Assembly (NCBI GenBank): GCA_038227745.1
Contig: JBBRPS010000557.1
Coordinates: 1-6,950 of the forward strand
Origin: DASPXY01 sp038227745
Lineage (GTDB): Bacteria > Planctomycetota > Planctomycetia > Gemmatales > Gemmataceae
Length of the DNA: 6,950 nt
Direction of reading: 5' to 3'
In this document: piece after piece, positions 4,976 to 6,950 of the stretch
Layout: each line of letters starts with the position of its first letter
Position numbering within the stretch: the first letter of the stretch is position 1
The notes under the pieces: model-generated
What the model saw: the letters and a program-made list of their open reading frames with translations, nothing else
What the model was told of the DNA's origin: nothing
Databases searched by the model: none
Program-made: the position numbers and the translations under genes

Positions 4976-5397
4976 GTGACGAGGAAGAAGTCATCGAGTG
5001 CAACAGCCGGCTGGCCACGCCGGAAGAGTGCTACTACCTTCAGTGGCTGTCGCAGGCCCCGGAGCGGCATCTGCGCCTGCTGACGGATCTGCTGGGCAGA
5101 ACCATCGCCCTGGCCACGGCGCTGGCGGGCGGGGCCGCCGTCTTTGTGGACGACCGGATCACGCATCCCGCGGTGCGCCTCGCGGCCATCGCTTTCTTCC
5201 TGGTCGCGCTGGCGGCGGCCGCCGCTGCCATCTATCCGCGGGAAGAGCAGGTGGCCTTCCGCCCCAGCGCCGTCAAGGCTTTCATGGAAGCGGCGACGAG
5301 CCGGAAGCGGGGCGGTCTTGCGGTTGCTGCCGCCTGCCTCTTCATGGGCGTGCTGGTGCTGTCCCTGTCGCTGCTCATTCGCCTGTTGCAGTCCTGA
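4972..5397 (+). CDS. Three-TM membrane protein, 141 aa, unknown
   Basis: The start is GTG at 4972, with AGAAGGA 6 nt upstream and overlap with the preceding TGA. The ATG at 4912 in the same frame lies inside the zinc-ribbon gene and is disfavoured. Residues 1-41 are a soluble acidic and helical N-terminus (SDEEEVIECNSRLATPEEC...). Three hydrophobic segments follow at about 42-60, 67-88 and 113-138. The loop between TM2 and TM3 (IYPREEQVAFRPSAVKAFMEAATSRKRGG) is charged, with a basic SRKR just before TM3. The layout of a helical N-terminus plus a close TM pair and one further TM is loosely like small membrane effectors of the SLATT/Pycsar kind, but I see no family motif and the resemblance is weak. 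It is the last gene of the plus-strand set. Confidence 0.75.
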   Translation: MSDEEEVIECNSRLATPEECYYLQWLSQAPERHLRLLTDLLGRTIALATALAGGAAVFVDDRITHPAVRLAAIAFFLVALAAAAAAIYPREEQVAFRPSAVKAFMEAATSRKRGGLAVAAACLFMGVLVLSLSLLIRLLQS

Positions 5398-5475
5398 CCT
5401 GCCCTTGCCTGTCGCGGGGCGAGCGGTCCCCGACTCGATAGACTGACGCCCCTGGATCCTTGGCCGCGTGCTGCT

Positions 5476-5517
5476 GGTCCCCGTCGTGAGAAGCGGGGCC
5501 GGCGGCCGCGGTCTTTT
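5476..5517 (+). terminator. Possible terminator of the plus-strand operon
   Basis: CCCCG (5479-5483) and CGGGG (5494-5498) form a stem that extends by GG/CC past a bulged T (5476-5500). A G/C-rich spacer and TCTTTT (5512-5517) follow. The T-run is 11 bases from the stem, unless an outer CCGCG/CGCGG pairing closes a longer hairpin. It lies about 80 bases after the stop of the three-TM gene. The call is tentative. Confidence 0.35.
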
Positions 5518-5528
5518 CATTCCCCCCC

Positions 5529-5987
5529 ATGCCGGATAGGGCATTTACTAGGCATCTGATTTCAAAGGACATGACGTTGGCGCTGGCGCAGCCGTGGTGC
5601 TCGATCGGCTCGGACGGCTTGGCGTACGCCACCGAGGGGCCGCTGCGGCGCGGCCACCCGCACCCGCGCAGCTTCGGCACCTTCCCGCGCGTCCTGGGCG
5701 TCTACGTCCGTCAGACGGGGCTGCTGCGCCTCGAGGACGCGGTCCGCAAGATGACGTCACAGAACGCGATCAAGCTGGGGCTGCACGACCGCGGCCTGCT
5801 GCGGCCGGGGAACTACGCCGACGTGACGGTGTTCGACCCGCGGCGCGTGATCGACCGGGCGACCTACACCGACCCGTTCCAGTACAGCGAGGGAATCGAG
5901 TACGTCGTGGTGAACGGGCGGCTGGTGCTGGACCGCGGCAAGCACACCGGGGCACAGCCGGGGCGGGCGTTGCGGCGCGGCGGCTAG
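5529..5987 (+). pseudogene. C-terminal remnant of D-aminoacylase (N-acyl-D-amino-acid deacylase)
   Basis: The frame MTLALAQPWCSIGSDG...HPHPRSFGTFPRVLGVYV...LEDAVRKMTSQNA...LLRPGNYADVTVFDP...GIEYVVVNGRLVLDRGKHTG is the distinctive C-terminal part of D-aminoacylases. These are amidohydrolases that release D-amino acids from N-acyl derivatives using a metal centre. Full enzymes are about 480-570 residues, and only about 135 remain. The conserved SDG aspartate (D29 of this frame, the catalytic Asp in the family) is kept. The metal-binding histidines and the N-terminal barrel strands are absent. Similarity appears to begin around 5545-5570, and the preceding dozen codons (MPDRAFTRH...) look unrelated. 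The frame has no internal stop, so the truncation may be recent. It cannot be an active enzyme. The window gives no sign of where the missing 5' part is. Confidence 0.82.
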
Positions 5988-6926
5988 TTCGTGGCCGACT
6001 CGCTCCGCGAGTCGGGGGGCCGGCTGGAAATCGGGGACGTGGATTTCGCCGCGCTGGTTCCCGATCCAGCGGCCGGACACGGCGAGCCAGATGAGGATGC
6101 CGACGATCAGGTACCCCACCAGGCCCAGGAGGATCGACAGGGCGATCCGCAGCCCCTTGGGCAGGCTCTCGATCTGGGCGATGGCGAGGCAGCCGGCCCC
6201 CAGGCCGAAACCGATCGCGCACGGCAGCATCCCGCCGAGCGTGAGGATGGGGATGCCGAGCGGCAGGACCGCCGGCACGAACAGATACCACTCCAGGCCG
6301 TAGCTGGCCTTGTAGAGCACGCGACGGCGGCCCGACAGGAAGGCCACGAGGTCGCGGGCCAGGCGGGCCTGGTACGAGCCGAACTTGACGATCTGGAACA
6401 CCACCTCCCGCCCGTCGATGTCGAGGGCGATCTTGTTGCCGTCGAGGTACTGCGCCGGCGTGCCGACGGGCAGGACGAGGTTGAGTTTCTTCCCCTGGCC
6501 GAGGCGGAGTCCCTCGGCGGTCACCTTCGCCTTGAAGACGCCCTTGATCGCCTTCTCCGGATCCTTCTTGACCATCGCGTTGAACTCGACGGCCGGGAAG
6601 TCGGCGACCAACCCCTCATCCTCGTCCTCATCGTCGGCGGGGCGGGGGCGCTTCGGCCGGCCGGGCACGGGGAGGGGCGGCGGCGCCTTCGGCGCTGGCA
6701 AGGGCTCGCGCGAGACGGCGCCGGGGGCGGGGCGCGGCGCCGCCGGCCGCGGCACCGGGGCGGGCGCCTGGATGTGCTGCGCCGGAGAGTCGTCCGGTTC
6801 GACGAGCGGCGCGTCCTGGGCCACGAACACGCCGCTGCACTTGGGGCAGCGGATCGACTTGCCGGCCAGCTGCTCCTTGACGCGGAGCTTGACGTTGCAG
6901 TGCGTACACCAGACTTCGAGGAACAT
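5757..6926 (-). CDS. Zinc-ribbon membrane protein, 389 aa as read, anomalous C-terminus
   Basis: The ATG at 6926 follows GGGAGAG with about 5 nt spacing. Residues 7-30 hold CTHC and CPKC (C7, C10, C27, C30), a zinc ribbon. Residues 40-97 are a proline-rich linker, followed by an acidic run (DDEDEDE, 98-104). Residues 106-205 form a soluble domain rich in beta-strands (FKAKVTAEGLRL, LNLVLPVGTP, EVVFQIVKFG). Three hydrophobic segments follow at about 211-231, 233-251 and 259-283. After IHVPDFQPAP (295-304) the character changes. From about residue 305 the frame crosses a palindrome and then runs exactly antisense, codon for codon, to the aminoacylase remnant until TGA at 5759-5757. That tail (rich in H, P, R and V) looks like a passenger read-through, so the original protein probably ended near position 5990. 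The function is unknown, and the architecture is typical of planctomycetes. Confidence 0.78.
   Translation of the reverse strand: MFLEVWCTHCNVKLRVKEQLAGKSIRCPKCSGVFVAQDAPLVEPDDSPAQHIQAPAPVPRPAAPRPAPGAVSREPLPAPKAPPPLPVPGRPKRPRPADDEDEDEGLVADFPAVEFNAMVKKDPEKAIKGVFKAKVTAEGLRLGQGKKLNLVLPVGTPAQYLDGNKIALDIDGREVVFQIVKFGSYQARLARDLVAFLSGRRRVLYKASYGLEWYLFVPAVLPLGIPILTLGGMLPCAIGFGLGAGCLAIAQIESLPKGLRIALSILLGLVGYLIVGILIWLAVSGRWIGNQRGEIHVPDFQPAPRLAERVGHELAAAPQRPPRLCPGVLAAVQHQPPVHHDVLDSLAVLERVGVGRPVDHAPRVEHRHVGVVPRPQQAAVVQPQLDRVL
5995..6015. repeat. REP-like palindrome between convergent genes
   Basis: CCGACTCGC (5995-6003) and GCGAGTCGG (6007-6015) form a perfect 9-bp stem with a 3-base loop. It starts 8 bases after the aminoacylase stop. 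It could serve as a bidirectional terminator or be a member of a dispersed palindromic repeat family. No T-run flanks it on either strand. Confidence 0.55.
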
Positions 6927-6950
6927 GTTTCTCTCTCCCGCTGTTTAGCC

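Noticed and set aside
1..6950. tRNA, rRNA, CRISPR array, insertion-sequence ends
   Set aside because: No cloverleaf, no regularly spaced repeats, and no transposase or terminal inverted repeats with target duplication were found by eye on either strand.

Overview
The window looks like chromosomal DNA of a GC-rich planctomycete, most likely of the Gemmata type. The reasons are very high GC with G/C-biased third codon positions, two membrane proteins that start with a CxxC...CxxC zinc ribbon of the kind abundant in that group, and many small lineage-restricted proteins. This is judged by eye, without a database search. No RNA gene, CRISPR array, integrase or transposase is visible.

Layout. (1) Positions 1-711 (+) hold the end of one hypothetical gene and a complete second one, overlapping. 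(2) Positions 748-1632 (-) hold a zinc-ribbon/two-TM protein, with about 425 bases of apparently non-coding DNA upstream. (3) Positions 2109-2903 (-) hold three small genes: a stand-alone SWIM zinc-finger protein, a 55-aa protein and a 74-aa cysteine-rich protein. They end at a strong hairpin terminator (2059-2093). (4) Positions 2904-3115 form an unusually AT-rich divergent control region. It has two facing promoters, each TTGACT-N17-TAnnAT, and two copies of TTGTCACGACA placed over them. (5) Positions 3116-5397 (+) hold a ribbon-helix-helix (RHH) protein, a DUF3102-type protein, a Cys-rich finger protein, a zinc ribbon and a three-TM protein. Two of the four junctions are GTGA stop/start overlaps. 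(6) Positions 5529-5987 (+) hold only the C-terminal quarter of a D-aminoacylase (N-acyl-D-amino-acid deacylase), an apparent gene remnant. (7) Positions 5757-6926 (-) hold a second zinc-ribbon/three-TM protein whose reading frame runs on antisense through the remnant.

Interpretation. The two gene sets at 2109-5397 are probably one accessory module. The RHH protein is the obvious candidate to bind the paired palindromes and repress both divergent transcripts. The truncated aminoacylase marks a likely rearrangement or island boundary near 5530-5570. None of the module genes has a function that can be assigned from sequence alone.
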